From: an uncultured Paracoccaceae bacterium
GTDB taxonomy: Bacteria > Pseudomonadota > Alphaproteobacteria > Rhodobacterales > Rhodobacteraceae
Length of the DNA stretch: 64,000 bases
Assembly (NCBI GenBank): GCA_951812305.1
Contig: CATOSB010000004.1
Coordinates: forward strand, 248,001-312,000
Direction: 5' to 3'
The position numbers were made by a program, and so were the translations under genes. Position 1 is the first letter of the stretch. Every line of letters begins with the position of its first letter. The notes under the pieces were generated by a model. That model was not told the DNA's origin and did no database searches. It saw only the letters and a list, made by a program, of their open reading frames with translations. Shown one piece after another: positions 34,921-44,778 of this stretch.

Positions 34921-36129
34921 ATGAGCAGGCTCTTCACATTCCTCCTGATCGGCTTTCTTGCGGCCAGTTCTGCCGTGGCGCAGAACCTGACCGCACTCGC
35001 GCGCGTAGATGCCGCGAACAGCCATCTGGTTGATGACAGCGCTGAAGTGCATCTGCGCCTTCGCCTAAGCCAGCCCGTGCCATTTCGCGTCTTCACGCTG
35101 GATGATCCGCGCCGCCTTGTTCTCGACTTTTCAGAAGTCGACTGGTCGGGGCTTTCGACCGATGATTTCGATCAAAGCGCTGCCATCGAACGGGTTGCAG
35201 TCGGCGCAATTCAACCGGGATGGTCGCGCATGGTTGCGACGCTTTCGGCGTCCTACGCGGTTACGTCTGCCGCAATGTCGACCGAAGGATTGGCGGAACT
35301 GAACCTAATCCTAACGGCAACTTCCGAAGACGAATTCGCCGCCCATGCCGGCGCGCCTGAAACCTCCGCGTTTTCCTTGCCCAAGGCCGAAATCGTAACC
35401 GCGCCGCGCCCGCGCCAAACCGGTGACCGGCCTGTGCGCATCGCGCTTGATCCCGGCCACGGCGGCATCGACCCCGGGGCAGAGCGGGGCGGCATTGTCG
35501 AGGCCGATCTGATGCTGTCTTTCGCGCGGGAATTGCGCGAAGTCCTGCTGCGCGCCGGTTTCGAAGTGATCCTGACGCGCGAGGCAGACATCTTTGTCCC
35601 CCTTGAGGCGCGCCAGTCGATTGCCCGCGCCAAGGGGGCGGATGCCTTCATTTCTCTTCATGCCGACACAGTCGCGGAGGGTCGCGCGCATGGTGCCACC
35701 ATCTATACGTTGTCCGACGAAGCCTCTGATATCGCGTCGGAGGTCCTTGCAGAGCGGCATGATCGCGGCGACCTTCTGGCCGGGGTCGATCTGAGCCAAC
35801 AGGACGATGCGGTCGCAAACGTGCTGATGGATCTGGTGCGAACCGAGACGGAACCGCGCACTGACCGGTTGGCCAATGCGCTGGTTGACGGATTGCGCAA
35901 AAACGTGGGCGGCTTGCACAAGCGACCGCGGCTGGAGGCAGGGTTTTCGGTTCTGAAGGCGGCAGACATCCCCTCGGTCCTGATCGAACTGGGGTTCATG
36001 TCCTCGACGCAGGACCTCGCGAACTTGCGTTCTGCCGAATGGCGCGCCAAGGCGGCGCTTGGCATTCGCGATGCATTGCTGGACTGGGCGATTGCCGATG
36101 CGGCAGAGGCCGCCTTACTTCGCCAATAG
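34921..36129 (+). CDS. N-acetylmuramoyl-L-alanine amidase (AmiC type)
   Basis: This 402-residue periplasmic peptidoglycan hydrolase has a signal peptide (MSRLFTFLLIGFLAASSAVA), an N-terminal AMIN domain (residues 25-145, VLDFSEVDWSGL) that targets peptidoglycan or the septum, and a C-terminal Amidase_3 domain. Zinc ligands are the His in DPGHGGIDPG, the Glu in IVEADLML and the His in SLHADTV; the late VLIELGFMSS motif carries the catalytic Glu. It cleaves the amide between muramic acid and the stem peptide during cell separation. The ATG at 34921 has AAAAGGG upstream. Its 3' end overlaps the convergent methyltransferase by 15 nt. Confidence 0.95.
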   Translation: MSRLFTFLLIGFLAASSAVAQNLTALARVDAANSHLVDDSAEVHLRLRLSQPVPFRVFTLDDPRRLVLDFSEVDWSGLSTDDFDQSAAIERVAVGAIQPGWSRMVATLSASYAVTSAAMSTEGLAELNLILTATSEDEFAAHAGAPETSAFSLPKAEIVTAPRPRQTGDRPVRIALDPGHGGIDPGAERGGIVEADLMLSFARELREVLLRAGFEVILTREADIFVPLEARQSIARAKGADAFISLHADTVAEGRAHGATIYTLSDEASDIASEVLAERHDRGDLLAGVDLSQQDDAVANVLMDLVRTETEPRTDRLANALVDGLRKNVGGLHKRPRLEAGFSVLKAADIPSVLIELGFMSSTQDLANLRSAEWRAKAALGIRDALLDWAIADAAEAALLRQ

Positions 36130-36726
36130 CCCTTTCTTACGCGCGAGCCAGATCGTGTGGCCATTCGCTTCGGGGTCCTCCGGGACAAAGCGCAAAACCT
36201 CAAACCCGTTTTCACCCAGAAGCGCGCGGTATTCTTTAGGGTCAAGGCTTGCGTGATAAACCGGCTGGCCGCCAGCTTCGCCGACAACCTCGCCTTCGGA
36301 CGGGCCGCTGGTGAACATCAACATTGCGCCGGGCGCTGAATGGGCAGCGAATACCGGGAACATCGCGCGTTGATCGGGCATGGAAAGGTGAAAGAACGAA
36401 TTCCACGCCAGAATGCCGTCGAATTCCTCGCCCAAATCCAGCCCCCGCATATCGCCCTGAAGTGCGCGCGCATCGGGTACATTTGCCTTAAACAGCGCAA
36501 CCATCGCTGGTGCAGCGTCAACACCGGTGACGGTCGCACGCCGTTCAACCAGATAACGCGTGATCGGCAATCCGGCGCCGCAGCCCAGATCGAGAATTCT
36601 GCGCGGCGGCACGATCATGTTGATCCAGCGATCCAGCCAGACCCGTTCGAACAACGCCTTATTGCGTTCGCGATTCCACGTTTCCGCGACGGCTTCGTAA
36701 GTGTCGATTATCTGCTCTGGGCGCAT
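36115..36726 (-). CDS. Class I SAM-dependent methyltransferase
   Basis: This 203-residue Rossmann methyltransferase has motif I LDLGCGAGLP at about residues 45-54, the acidic motif II VTGVDAAPAMV, and GDMRGLDLGEEFDGILAWNSFFHL as motifs III-IV. The acceptor substrate is unknown. It is transcribed convergently with the amidase and divergently from PBP1A. Confidence 0.88.
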   Translation of the reverse strand: MRPEQIIDTYEAVAETWNRERNKALFERVWLDRWINMIVPPRRILDLGCGAGLPITRYLVERRATVTGVDAAPAMVALFKANVPDARALQGDMRGLDLGEEFDGILAWNSFFHLSMPDQRAMFPVFAAHSAPGAMLMFTSGPSEGEVVGEAGGQPVYHASLDPKEYRALLGENGFEVLRFVPEDPEANGHTIWLARKKGLLAK

Positions 36727-36924
36727 TTTATTCTTTCATTCTTGAAATTGTCGTACCCCGCGCCGCGAGGTCACGATCCCGTCACCCTAATCAGACGCGT
36801 GAGCCTAAACAATCTCACAATGATTTGAGCGGTTTGAACGCGCCGTTTCCCGCCGAATGGGCGCGATCTGGTTTTGACCCGGGCCGCGCGCGACCCTATA
36901 AGAGGGCAAAAGAAAAGGCCACTG

Positions 36925-39468
36925 ATGTTCCGCTTCGTCCTGTCATTCTTCGGTGCGATTTTCACTTTCGCAACCAATGGTGCGCTGATGGCGGCGTTCC
37001 TGATCGGCGGCGTATTCTGGATGTATGGTCGCGATCTGCCGTCCACCGATCAGTTGGCGAGTTACGCCCCGCCCACGATCAGCCGGATATATTCCAGCGA
37101 AGGGCGCCTGATGGACGAATTCGCGCGGGAGAGGCGGCTTTATACCCCGCCCGACGAAATCCCCGATCTGGTGAAAGAGGCTTTCATCAGCGCGGAAGAC
37201 AAGAATTTCTATTTCCACAAGGGTTATGACCCGCGCGGCATGGCGGCTGCGGCGCTGGATTTTGCCCGTGGTGGACGGCTTCGTGGGGCTTCGACGATCA
37301 CCCAGCAGGTGATGAAGAACTTTCTGCTAAGCGCGGATCGCCGGGCAGAGCGCAAAATCAAAGAGATCATCCTTGCGGGCCGGGTGGAAAGCACGCTCAG
37401 CAAGGATGAAATCCTCGCGCTATACCTGAACCAGATCGACCTTGGTGTGCGCAGCTTCGGTGTCGCGGCAGCGGCGCAGAGTTATTTCAACAAGCCCTTG
37501 GATCAGCTGACAATTGCGGAAGCCGCGTTCCTGGCCATCCACCCTAAGGCACCCTACAGCTACAATCCGGTCGACAATTATGAAACCGCGATGAACCGGC
37601 GCAACAATCTGGTTCTGCGTGAGATGCACGAGAACGGCTATATCACAAAAGCCGAGTATGATTCCGCCAGGGCAGAGCCGATCCAGACTGTGCAGATGGG
37701 CGCGCTTGCCAGCTTCCGTTCCACTATGCCGCCCCGGGATTATTTCACCGACGAAATCCGCCGTCAGTTGAGCCAGGAATTTGGCGAGGAGGAGTTTTTC
37801 AATGGCGGTCTGTCGATCCGCGCAACGATGGATCCCGAATTGCAGCGCGAAGCGGCGCGGTCGCTGCAACGCGGGTTGGAGCAATTCGACCGAAACCTTG
37901 GTATCTGGCGCGGCACACGACAAAAGCTGGCGCCGGAAGATCTGGTTGACGAGGCCACATGGCGCGCGGCGCTGAAGGACGTGCGCGTCAGCCGCGATAT
38001 CGAAAACTGGCACCCGGCGGTCGTATTGCTGGTCGGCAACAACGATGCGCGGATCGGGATCGAAGGTGTCGCGGATGACGCCGACGGCCACTGGATCCCC
38101 GCCAAGGATGTGCAATGGGCACGAAAGCGGCTGAGTGACGGTTCGCTCGGTCCAAAAGCGCGGGTTGCGGGCGATCTGCTGGAGGTTGGCGACGTCGTTC
38201 TTGTGCGCCAGATGACAAAAGACAGCGACGGGTCATTCATCCGCTGGACATTGCGACAGGTGCCGGAAGTGCAGGGCGCCTTTATGGCGATGGATGTGCA
38301 GACCGGCCGCGTTCTGGCGATGCAAGGCGGGTTTTCCTATCAGCATTCGGTGTTCAACCGGGCAACCCAAGCCACGCGTCAGCCGGGATCATCGTTTAAG
38401 CCCTTTGTCTACGCGGCCGCACTCGACAGTGGATTTACACCGGCAACAATCGTGGTGGACGCCCCAATTGAGCTGGACACCGCACAGGGCGTGTGGCGGC
38501 CCACCAATGCCAGCCATCAATTCTATGGCCCGACGCCCTTGCGCACCGGGATCGAACGGTCACGTAACCTGATGACCGTGCGGTTGGCGCAAGAGGTCGG
38601 GATGGAAACCGTCGCAGGTTACGCCGAACGTTTCGGCGTATATGATCGGTTGCAGCCATTCCTTGCCAACGCGCTTGGGTCACAGGAATCCACGTTGTTC
38701 AAGATGGTTGCGGCCTATGGGATGTTCGCCAATGGTGGCGAGCGGGTGGAGCCAACACTGGTGGATCGAGTGCAAAACCGTTGGGGCGAAACGGTTTACC
38801 GCCATGACCGCCGTATTTGCGAAGATTGCCAATATGCGTCGCTTGATCCCGGACAGGCCCCGCGGATCGTTTCAAATCGTCAGAGGGTAATGGATGCAAT
38901 CACCGCCTATCAGTTGACCTCGATGATGCGCGGCGTGGTGCAGCGCGGTACAGCCGCCGGCAAGGTAAAGCTGGGTGTGCCGGTGGCGGGCAAGACCGGT
39001 ACCACGAACGATGCTAAGGATGTCTGGTTCGTTGGGTTCACCTCCAACATCGTGGCGGGATGCTACATTGGGTATGACCGCCCGCGCTCGATGGGTCGCG
39101 GTGCATCGGGTGGCGGAATGTGTGGACCGGTTTTTAACCGTTTCATGCAGAAAGCTACGGCGAAGCTGGGCGGTGGTAAATTCGCCGTGCCGCCGGGTGG
39201 CCACTTTATCAAGATCGACCGTTTCACCGGCGCGCGCCTGCCAGACAGCGCGTCCGGCGATCACGTGGTGGCAGAGTATTTCAGGGACGGCGAAGAGCCG
39301 CTGTTCGGCATCGCCTTTGACGGCGGGTTTGCGATGGGTGAGAACCTGCCGCTGTTTGCGCGGGAAGGATCCGAGGCTGGCACGAAGGTCAAAACCGTAG
39401 GCGGAAATGTCGTGGTGATCCCGAAGAAAGCGGATTTCGGATCGTTGAGTTCGGGCGGGCTTTATTGA
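36925..39468 (+). CDS. Penicillin-binding protein 1A (bifunctional)
   Basis: This 847-residue class A PBP polymerises glycan strands and cross-links peptides. It has an N-terminal cytoplasmic/transmembrane segment (residues 5-34). The glycosyltransferase domain carries Glu91 in FISAEDKNFYFHKG, then GASTITQQVMKN and LYLNQIDLG. An OB-like insert lies at about 320-445. The transpeptidase domain carries S489-x-x-K492, S546-R-N548 and K690-T-G. The ATG at 36925 has AAAGG upstream; an earlier TTG is unlikely. It directly follows the AmiC-type amidase locus, a common order in roseobacters. Confidence 0.95.
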   Translation: MFRFVLSFFGAIFTFATNGALMAAFLIGGVFWMYGRDLPSTDQLASYAPPTISRIYSSEGRLMDEFARERRLYTPPDEIPDLVKEAFISAEDKNFYFHKGYDPRGMAAAALDFARGGRLRGASTITQQVMKNFLLSADRRAERKIKEIILAGRVESTLSKDEILALYLNQIDLGVRSFGVAAAAQSYFNKPLDQLTIAEAAFLAIHPKAPYSYNPVDNYETAMNRRNNLVLREMHENGYITKAEYDSARAEPIQTVQMGALASFRSTMPPRDYFTDEIRRQLSQEFGEEEFFNGGLSIRATMDPELQREAARSLQRGLEQFDRNLGIWRGTRQKLAPEDLVDEATWRAALKDVRVSRDIENWHPAVVLLVGNNDARIGIEGVADDADGHWIPAKDVQWARKRLSDGSLGPKARVAGDLLEVGDVVLVRQMTKDSDGSFIRWTLRQVPEVQGAFMAMDVQTGRVLAMQGGFSYQHSVFNRATQATRQPGSSFKPFVYAAALDSGFTPATIVVDAPIELDTAQGVWRPTNASHQFYGPTPLRTGIERSRNLMTVRLAQEVGMETVAGYAERFGVYDRLQPFLANALGSQESTLFKMVAAYGMFANGGERVEPTLVDRVQNRWGETVYRHDRRICEDCQYASLDPGQAPRIVSNRQRVMDAITAYQLTSMMRGVVQRGTAAGKVKLGVPVAGKTGTTNDAKDVWFVGFTSNIVAGCYIGYDRPRSMGRGASGGGMCGPVFNRFMQKATAKLGGGKFAVPPGGHFIKIDRFTGARLPDSASGDHVVAEYFRDGEEPLFGIAFDGGFAMGENLPLFAREGSEAGTKVKTVGGNVVVIPKKADFGSLSSGGLY

Positions 39469-39582
39469 TTATCGAACCGGCTGTGGAAACGGGTCCGCCG
39501 GCTGAATCGTTGACGGCCCATTTTGGGCGTTTCAGCCTGGAGCAGTAACTCCGCCTGACACGGTTACAAAGTCGCGCTTTGT

Positions 39583-39809
39583 CCTGAAGCAGACTTTCCG
39601 TTTTGCACCCCGCGCGGAATCAAGGCCCTCGGGCCGCCGCGCGATCGCCTGCCCGTTCCGGCGGGCTGGCGATTTGGTGAGGTTAGCGCAGGCTATTGAA
39701 CGTCTACGGGCTTGGCTGGAATAAACGGGCAAACTGCAAAGTTGCTTCGCCATCCCACGGGCAGGCAATCACGCGACTTGTATCCAATCAAAGGAAAGTC
39801 CGCTTCAGG
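39583..39809 (-). repeat. Foldback intergenic repeat, copy C
   Basis: This 227-bp copy, inverted relative to A and B, is bounded by CCTGAAGCAGACTTTCC and GGAAAGTCCGCTTCAGG (16 of 17 complementary). The core hairpin is at 39644-39673. It follows PBP1A, and an IS982 copy begins about 100 bp further on. The remaining DNA between 39469 and 39906 shows no gene. Confidence 0.83.
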
Positions 39810-39944
39810 CCAAATCCGGGCGTTCCCATCCAAATCAGAATTTCTCTCGCCTTGCGGTCATTCAAGGCATTGGAAAAGATCCGAAAGTTTCGCTCAAGGG
39901 TAATTAACCCCGATTCTGGATAAGACGTTGGCGTCACCAGTGCA

Positions 39945-40385
39945 CTACTCGACAGAATTTTTTCGTAGTTTTTTGATTCGTTTTTTACGATACTCGTTGA
40001 CCCTTTTTCGCAGAGGGTTGCGATGAGGGATTTCCACCATTGTTATGGAAATGATCCTCGGTTCTCTCAAAGCCTCATTTGGCTCCAGTTCAACGGCAAT
40101 TCCGCCAAACTCTCCAAGAAATAGAACATTTGAAACGGTTTCGTGATCCGCTTTGAATGTATCAGGGTCATTTTTCCGTACGTGTTTCGGGATGATCACC
40201 TGAAAGGGAGTGGCGGCCATCAGATCGAGCACAAGTGTCATGGTTCTTTTAGGGAGCGCAGCCAGTTCATTGAGCTTATCCGTGAGGGCGTAGAGACGGT
40301 TGGGGTCCTCTTCCATCATGTCGAACATGAGGTCCCGGATCTTCTCATAAGCGAGATCTTCGTTGATTGGGAAGTTGTTCTCCAT
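39945..40385 (-). CDS. IS982-borne passenger protein of unknown function (copy 1)
   Basis: This 146-residue protein starts at ATG 40385 with AAAGG 8 nt upstream. It is acidic and helical at the N-terminus (MENNFPINEDLAYEKIRDLM) and ends in a very basic tail (RKRVNEYRKKRIKKLRK) that could contact nucleic acid. IS982 elements normally carry only a transposase. The frame is preserved in both copies here with one change (Leu31 versus Phe31), which argues that it is a maintained component. I recognise no family. Regulator or accessory DNA-binding protein is a guess. Confidence 0.65.
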   Translation of the reverse strand: MENNFPINEDLAYEKIRDLMFDMMEEDPNRLYALTDKLNELAALPKRTMTLVLDLMAATPFQVIIPKHVRKNDPDTFKADHETVSNVLFLGEFGGIAVELEPNEALREPRIISITMVEIPHRNPLRKRVNEYRKKRIKKLRKNSVE

Positions 40386-40513
40386 GGCGCGCACCTTTTG
40401 CCCCGTGTTGACCAGCCTGAATGCCCCCGTGATTAGTATGGGGTGAGAGGGGTTTCCAGGTACGTTGCCCCATGATTCAAGGTTCAAAAGCGACACAATA
40501 TGGACCGCCACTC

Positions 40514-41407
40514 ATGTCGATCACTAACACCGCACTTTTTGTCTGTCTCGATGATTTTGCAAAAACCTACGAGGACTGGGAGCGCCACCGGTTGATCCCC
40601 TCGGGTCGTCAGAGGCTTCGCTCCGGCAAGCTGACCCTGGGGGAGAGCCTGTTCATCATGGTCTTGTTTCACTTGTCGCCGTTCAAGGACTTCAAACATT
40701 ATTGGATTTATGGCGTTGAGCAGAAATACCGTGACTGCTTTGGCAACCTCCCGAGCTATGGTCGGTTTGTCAGCCTCATGCCAAGATTAATGGTGCCGTT
40801 TTGCATACTGCTGCACTGCTTCAGCGGTGAAAAAACCGGCGTCTATTTTGCCGACAGCACTAAGCTCGCGGTCTGCCACAATGCCCGCATTAATCGAAAC
40901 AAGGTCTTCAAGGGGCTGGCAAAGCGCGGTCGCAGCACAATGGGCTGGTTCTTTGGCTTCAAACTGCATCTAATCATCAACAACAAGGGGGAGATCATGG
41001 CCGTCAAAATCACGGCAGGTAATGTCGATGATCGAAAGCCGTTTGAAGCCATGATCGCGGGCCCCGAAGGCAAAATATTTGCTGATAAGGGCTATATCTC
41101 CAAATCCCTCTTCCAACGGCTCTGGCAGCGTGGGCTCCACCTCGTCACCGGCATTCGCCGCAACATGAAAAACTATCTCCTGCCAATCCTGAACAAAATC
41201 CTGTTGCGAAGGCGGTTCATCATCGAAACTCTGTTCGATAAGTTGAAAACCAGCATGGGACTGGAACACACTCGACACAGATCGCCTGCCAACGCATTCG
41301 TACACCTCATCTCGTGTGTCGCAGCCTATATGCTCGGGAAAACCAAAGTTAAAATGGGACCCATAACCGTGCCGGAAACAATCAGGCAGGTCGAATACCA
41401 GATATAG
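40514..41407 (+). CDS. IS982 transposase (copy 1)
   Basis: This DDE transposase of about 297 residues has a helical N-terminus ([20 protein letters not shown]) and catalytic residues in [20 protein letters not shown] and [22 protein letters not shown], the IS982 pattern. The ATG at 40514 fits the family length; an ATG 42 nt upstream is possible. It differs from copy 2 by Ser37 versus Ala37. Confidence 0.92.
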   Translation: MSITNTALFVCLDDFAKTYEDWERHRLIPSGRQRLRSGKLTLGESLFIMVLFHLSPFKDFKHYWIYGVEQKYRDCFGNLPSYGRFVSLMPRLMVPFCILLHCFSGEKTGVYFADSTKLAVCHNARINRNKVFKGLAKRGRSTMGWFFGFKLHLIINNKGEIMAVKITAGNVDDRKPFEAMIAGPEGKIFADKGYISKSLFQRLWQRGLHLVTGIRRNMKNYLLPILNKILLRRRFIIETLFDKLKTSMGLEHTRHRSPANAFVHLISCVAAYMLGKTKVKMGPITVPETIRQVEYQI

Positions 41408-41427
41408 CGCTTATCCAGAACTCAGGT

Positions 41428-42011
41428 ATATTAAGTACCGCACGCATCAATCGGATGTTCGCGCCGGGGAACATGCCTGCATGTTTCACATCCTCCAGCA
41501 ATGCCTCGGCATCAGATTTCGCCGAACCCGCGTGGATTGCGATGAAACTGAAATCCGCATTGACGTTCGTATAGGAAACCCGGTCCTCTTTCGGTGCGTC
41601 GCATAAATAGGAACTCATGAAGACCTTGTTGTTTTTAAACAGCTTCTGAATTTCCTGCCGCCTTGATTCCAACAAGCTACATCTCGGTCCGGATTTCAGA
41701 ATGATGGCGTAAAACGGTTCTGACTGGAATTCGATGCGGGCAATCCCGTCACGCGGTTTCTCGAACCCAAGTTGATGCGGAAACGCCATATCTGAATATT
41801 CAGCCGGGTACAAAAGAACCCGCCCGGGCGCAGCAGAATTGTGGCTTTCCGCGTTGATGGGTCCGGTCAGACCAAGGGCCAAAGTAATTTGGAATACGAA
41901 CGCGAATCCGATCCCGCACGCAAGGGCGGAGATTGTGTCCGCATCATATTTCCGTTCGTTGGCTATTTCGTCGCTCCCAAACTGTCGGGGTGAAGCAGTT
42001 TGCACCCGCAA
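41428..42011 (-). pseudogene. Membrane-anchored hypothetical protein truncated by IS982
   Basis: The frame has one N-terminal hydrophobic helix (TISALACGIGFAFVFQITLALGL, about residues 26-48) and a soluble region with PAEYSDMAFPHQLGFEKPRDG and a VFMSSYLCDAPKEDRV segment. The C-terminus after RAVLNI is replaced by IS982 sequence. The start is uncertain because only TTG or GTG codons are available, and the frame overlaps the upstream gene by about 49 nt. No family recognised. Confidence 0.55.
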
Positions 42012-42667
42012 AACGGGTCGAAACCCTTAAGAGAGTCCATCCCGGCGAAATGGGCATCGTCGGGGTCCTCGGTAAATGGGTAACTCTTCCGCTTTGCGAT
42101 CTTTCGCAGCCGGTCGAGCGTCAGGCGTTCGTTCAGTCTGATCGCGCCTTTCGGGCGCAGGATATTTTCAATCGGTCTGGGTGGTTCGGTAAGGAGGTTT
42201 GAGGCGTTTCGTGGACGTGGCACCGACAGCACCAGGATCAGTTCCGCGCTGGCGCAATCCACGACCAGCAATCGTTGTGTAAATGTGCAGACATGATGGT
42301 CGGTAATAACCTGCGCGATGCGCGCGCCGCCAATTGACTTGACCGTGGTTCCCGTTACGTCGGACTCTTCATTGGGGCCGCCCCGGTCAAAAGAGCACTC
42401 TGCACCGAGCCGGATTGGCTTTTCCGCCGCGTTGGGATCCCACCACGGTGATTCGCACGCAATACCAACACCGGCCCAGATACCCCAAACAGACAAAGAA
42501 ATAACCACGCACCGCCGTAAATTGCGGCCACGGCATTTCAGGAAACGCAGAACAACCCGGCTGTAATGCACGGTTTTCGTTGCAAACTGATAACTCAGGG
42601 GAAAATCGCCGTGTCGTAATGAAGAAATGCGCCAAAAACCCATCGACAGATACCTAATAGCCGCCAT
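41963..42667 (-). CDS. Secreted hypothetical protein
   Basis: Up to 234 codons are open, but the natural start is probably internal, near the hydrophobic stretch CVVISLSVWGIWAGVGIACES that looks like a signal peptide or lipoprotein-like export signal. The mature part has a Cys-rich distribution (AECSFDRGG, HHVCTFTQRLLVVDCAS, DPFCGCKLL). It lies just upstream of the IS982-truncated gene and overlaps it. No family recognised; both may form one small operon. Confidence 0.5.
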   Translation of the reverse strand: MAAIRYLSMGFWRISSLRHGDFPLSYQFATKTVHYSRVVLRFLKCRGRNLRRCVVISLSVWGIWAGVGIACESPWWDPNAAEKPIRLGAECSFDRGGPNEESDVTGTTVKSIGGARIAQVITDHHVCTFTQRLLVVDCASAELILVLSVPRPRNASNLLTEPPRPIENILRPKGAIRLNERLTLDRLRKIAKRKSYPFTEDPDDAHFAGMDSLKGFDPFCGCKLLHPDSLGATK

Positions 42668-42839
42668 CGCGTTTGCGCAATGTAGCGCAACACAACCGCT
42701 ATGTCAGGTCTTTGCCGCTGTTTTTGGGCCGCGGCAGGGGCGAGCAAACCGGGATACTCAAATTCCACCACCACGGTGGTCAGGTCGCAAACACTGCGAT
42801 TGGGCGTATGTGCCCCGCCTCGGTGCGCGCGTTACCGGG

Positions 42840-44102
42840 TTACCGGAATTCGAATGCCTCGGTGTGAATGTTCCTGCGGCTGACGCCTGCCTTCTTCAGA
42901 TCCTTCAACAGCCCGTCGGTCATCGGCTTGGGGCCGCACATGAAGTATTCATAAGTGTCCAGCGGGTCGCGCAGATTTTCCTGCATCTTATCCACGCGCG
43001 CAAAATTCCCTTCATCTGAAAACAGGGGGATCAGGGTGATGTTTCCCAATTCTGCCGCGCGTGTCTTCAATTCATCAAGGAATATGGCGTCCTGTTCTTC
43101 GCGGGCGGCATAAACCAGATGAATTTCGCGATCATCGCCCTTTTCCATCGCGCGCAGTTTCGAAAGGAAGGGCGTCAGGCCGATACCACCTGCGAGCCAT
43201 ATCTGTTTTTTTGCTCCGGACGCCGCGGCATCGAACCGGCCGTAAGGCCCACGCACTAGAACCTCGCCACCTGGTTGCAAATCTTCGCGCACTTTGCGGG
43301 TCCAGTCGCCGAGCACCTTCATTGTAAAGCGCAATCGATCCTCTTCAGGCGCGCTTGAAATGGTGAATGGATGCGGCTCTGACCAGCCCTTGTCCTGAAT
43401 TTCGACAAAAGCGAACTGGCCGGGGCGAAAGTTCAGCATCTCGCCAACAGGTTTCAAGACAACCTCTGTGGCGCGTTCCAACGCATTCACGGCCTCGATC
43501 GTGAAAGGAATTGCCGTGCGCCGGTTCATGCCAAACAGCGAATAAACCAGCGAGACAATTCCGACGACTGCCGCCAGCATCAACAGGATTCCGGATACGC
43601 TGAAACGTTCGAAAAATATGCCCGGCGCGGTCATGAAATGGCCGATGATCAGCACATAGACCAAAGCCATAACCTTATGCGTCGGGCGCCAGCGGGAGTA
43701 TCGGATCTTTCGGTTCAAAGCGACAAAAAGCCCGATGACCAGAAACACCAGGCCGAGCATTCCCATCGGCGCCGATGGGACAAGCGCGTTTGCCACCGGA
43801 TCAACGCCTTCGGGCAGTTCTTTTGGCACTCCAAAGAAGTGAACCAGTGCAAAAATCGCCGTGAACGTGCCCGCAACGCGGTGAACCTGATACATGCGAT
43901 CAAGCCCGCCAAAAAGATCCTCCAGTACCGGAAGGCGCGTGGACAACACGATTGAACAGGTCATCAGCAAAAAGGCAATTCCCCCCAACATCGTTGCGCC
44001 ACTGGTGCGTGGCGCGTGATGCTCGGGCGCAAATCCCAGATGAAGAACGACGAACAGAACCACCAGACCTATGATGGCAACAAGCCCTTGTTGACGAAGC
44101 AT
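42840..44102 (-). CDS. Ferric-reductase-like membrane flavocytochrome / NAD(P)H oxidoreductase
   Basis: This 420-residue protein combines a six-helix ferric-reductase transmembrane domain with heme-ligand His candidates (YQVHRVAGTF, ALVHFFG, PTHKVMAL, IIGHFM) and a C-terminal FNR-type reductase. The FAD site is RPGQFAFVEI and HPFTISSAP; the NAD(P) site is GGIGLTPFLS with CGPKPM near the end. It would move electrons from NAD(P)H across the membrane to iron, oxygen or a periplasmic acceptor. It is downstream of an EF-hand protein on the same strand, and a MarR regulator is divergent from both. Confidence 0.88.
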   Translation of the reverse strand: MLRQQGLVAIIGLVVLFVVLHLGFAPEHHAPRTSGATMLGGIAFLLMTCSIVLSTRLPVLEDLFGGLDRMYQVHRVAGTFTAIFALVHFFGVPKELPEGVDPVANALVPSAPMGMLGLVFLVIGLFVALNRKIRYSRWRPTHKVMALVYVLIIGHFMTAPGIFFERFSVSGILLMLAAVVGIVSLVYSLFGMNRRTAIPFTIEAVNALERATEVVLKPVGEMLNFRPGQFAFVEIQDKGWSEPHPFTISSAPEEDRLRFTMKVLGDWTRKVREDLQPGGEVLVRGPYGRFDAAASGAKKQIWLAGGIGLTPFLSKLRAMEKGDDREIHLVYAAREEQDAIFLDELKTRAAELGNITLIPLFSDEGNFARVDKMQENLRDPLDTYEYFMCGPKPMTDGLLKDLKKAGVSRRNIHTEAFEFR

Positions 44103-44126
44103 GATCAGATCCTCTTTTCGATGGGA

Positions 44127-44618
44127 TTATTCTGCTGGCGGCGGATTGATCGCGGCGCGTGCAGCGACATTGACCGAAAAGCCGCCAAGAAATTCGGCCT
44201 CGCTTAGCACTGCGTTGTTGTCGGTGTCGGCGCGATTGAAATCGGCGACCAACGACTGACGATGCTCTGTTTTGGAAATCTGATTGTCGCCATTGCGATC
44301 CCAAAAGGCGAAGACAACCCTCAGCGCGGTTTCATAAGCCTCTGCACGACCCGCATCTTCGGCGACCTGTGACATGCCAAAGTCCCAGGAAAGGAACTCG
44401 TCCAGCGACAGCTTGTTGTTCTCGTCATAATCCATTGAAAAGAAGACATCGGCGCCAAAGGCCGAGAATTCGCCGAGATCAATATAGCCACGTTCGGCGC
44501 TGTCCACGGACGAAAAGGCAAGTTTGGCCAGATCGCGCCCCGGGCTTTCCTGAGCATATGCGGCGGTTTGCGTCGTGAGTGCGGTAATTAGGAAGCAAGT
44601 GGTGAGTTGCTTGAGCAT
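44127..44618 (-). CDS. Secreted EF-hand calcium-binding protein
   Basis: This 163-residue protein has a signal peptide (MLKQLTTCFLITALTTQTAAYA) and three EF-hand loops, DYDENNKLSLDEF, DRNGDNQISKTEH and DTDNNAVLSEAEF, plus a degenerate first hand. It should bind Ca2+ in the periplasm. The ATG at 44618 has GGGAGGA upstream. It lies 24 nt before the ferric-reductase-like gene, so a calcium-modulated redox function, as in NADPH oxidases with EF-hands, is an attractive inference. Confidence 0.85.
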   Translation of the reverse strand: MLKQLTTCFLITALTTQTAAYAQESPGRDLAKLAFSSVDSAERGYIDLGEFSAFGADVFFSMDYDENNKLSLDEFLSWDFGMSQVAEDAGRAEAYETALRVVFAFWDRNGDNQISKTEHRQSLVADFNRADTDNNAVLSEAEFLGGFSVNVAARAAINPPPAE

Positions 44619-44690
44619 CGAGGGTCCTCCCAGAGTTTTGAACCGATATTTCGAGTGAGTCGCTTGACCTGCATATGCATTAATTGTAAT

Positions 44691-44732
44691 TGCAAGTGTT
44701 GTAAACACAATTATGCAACTGCAACACTTGCA
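44691..44732. promoter_or_regulatory. Probable MarR operator
   Basis: A perfect 11-bp inverted repeat (TGCAAGTGTTG at 44691-44701, CAACACTTGCA at 44722-44732) with a 20-nt spacer lies between the divergent EF-hand and MarR genes. Position and symmetry suggest autoregulation by the MarR protein and control of the redox genes. Confidence 0.55.
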
Positions 44733-44778
44733 GCGTGCAACACCCGGAGTTATGCCGATGATCAGGAGGCACTACGTC

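Larger units (their letters stand above)
39907..41427 (+). mobile_element. IS982-family insertion sequence with passenger gene, copy 1
   Basis: The 1521-bp element has imperfect 18-bp inverted ends (ACCCCGATTCTGGATAAG and ACCTGAGTTCTGGATAAG). It holds a transposase on the plus strand and a divergent 146-codon passenger on the minus strand. An almost identical copy lies at 58891-60411. The flanks (left TAATTA, right ATATTA) show no clear duplication. The right end truncates a minus-strand gene. Confidence 0.9.

Noticed and set aside
39532-39768. Short open frames inside the foldback repeats that look conserved between copies
   Set aside because: Their similarity follows from DNA repeat identity; frames and ends differ among copies, and no ribosome-binding sites are present.
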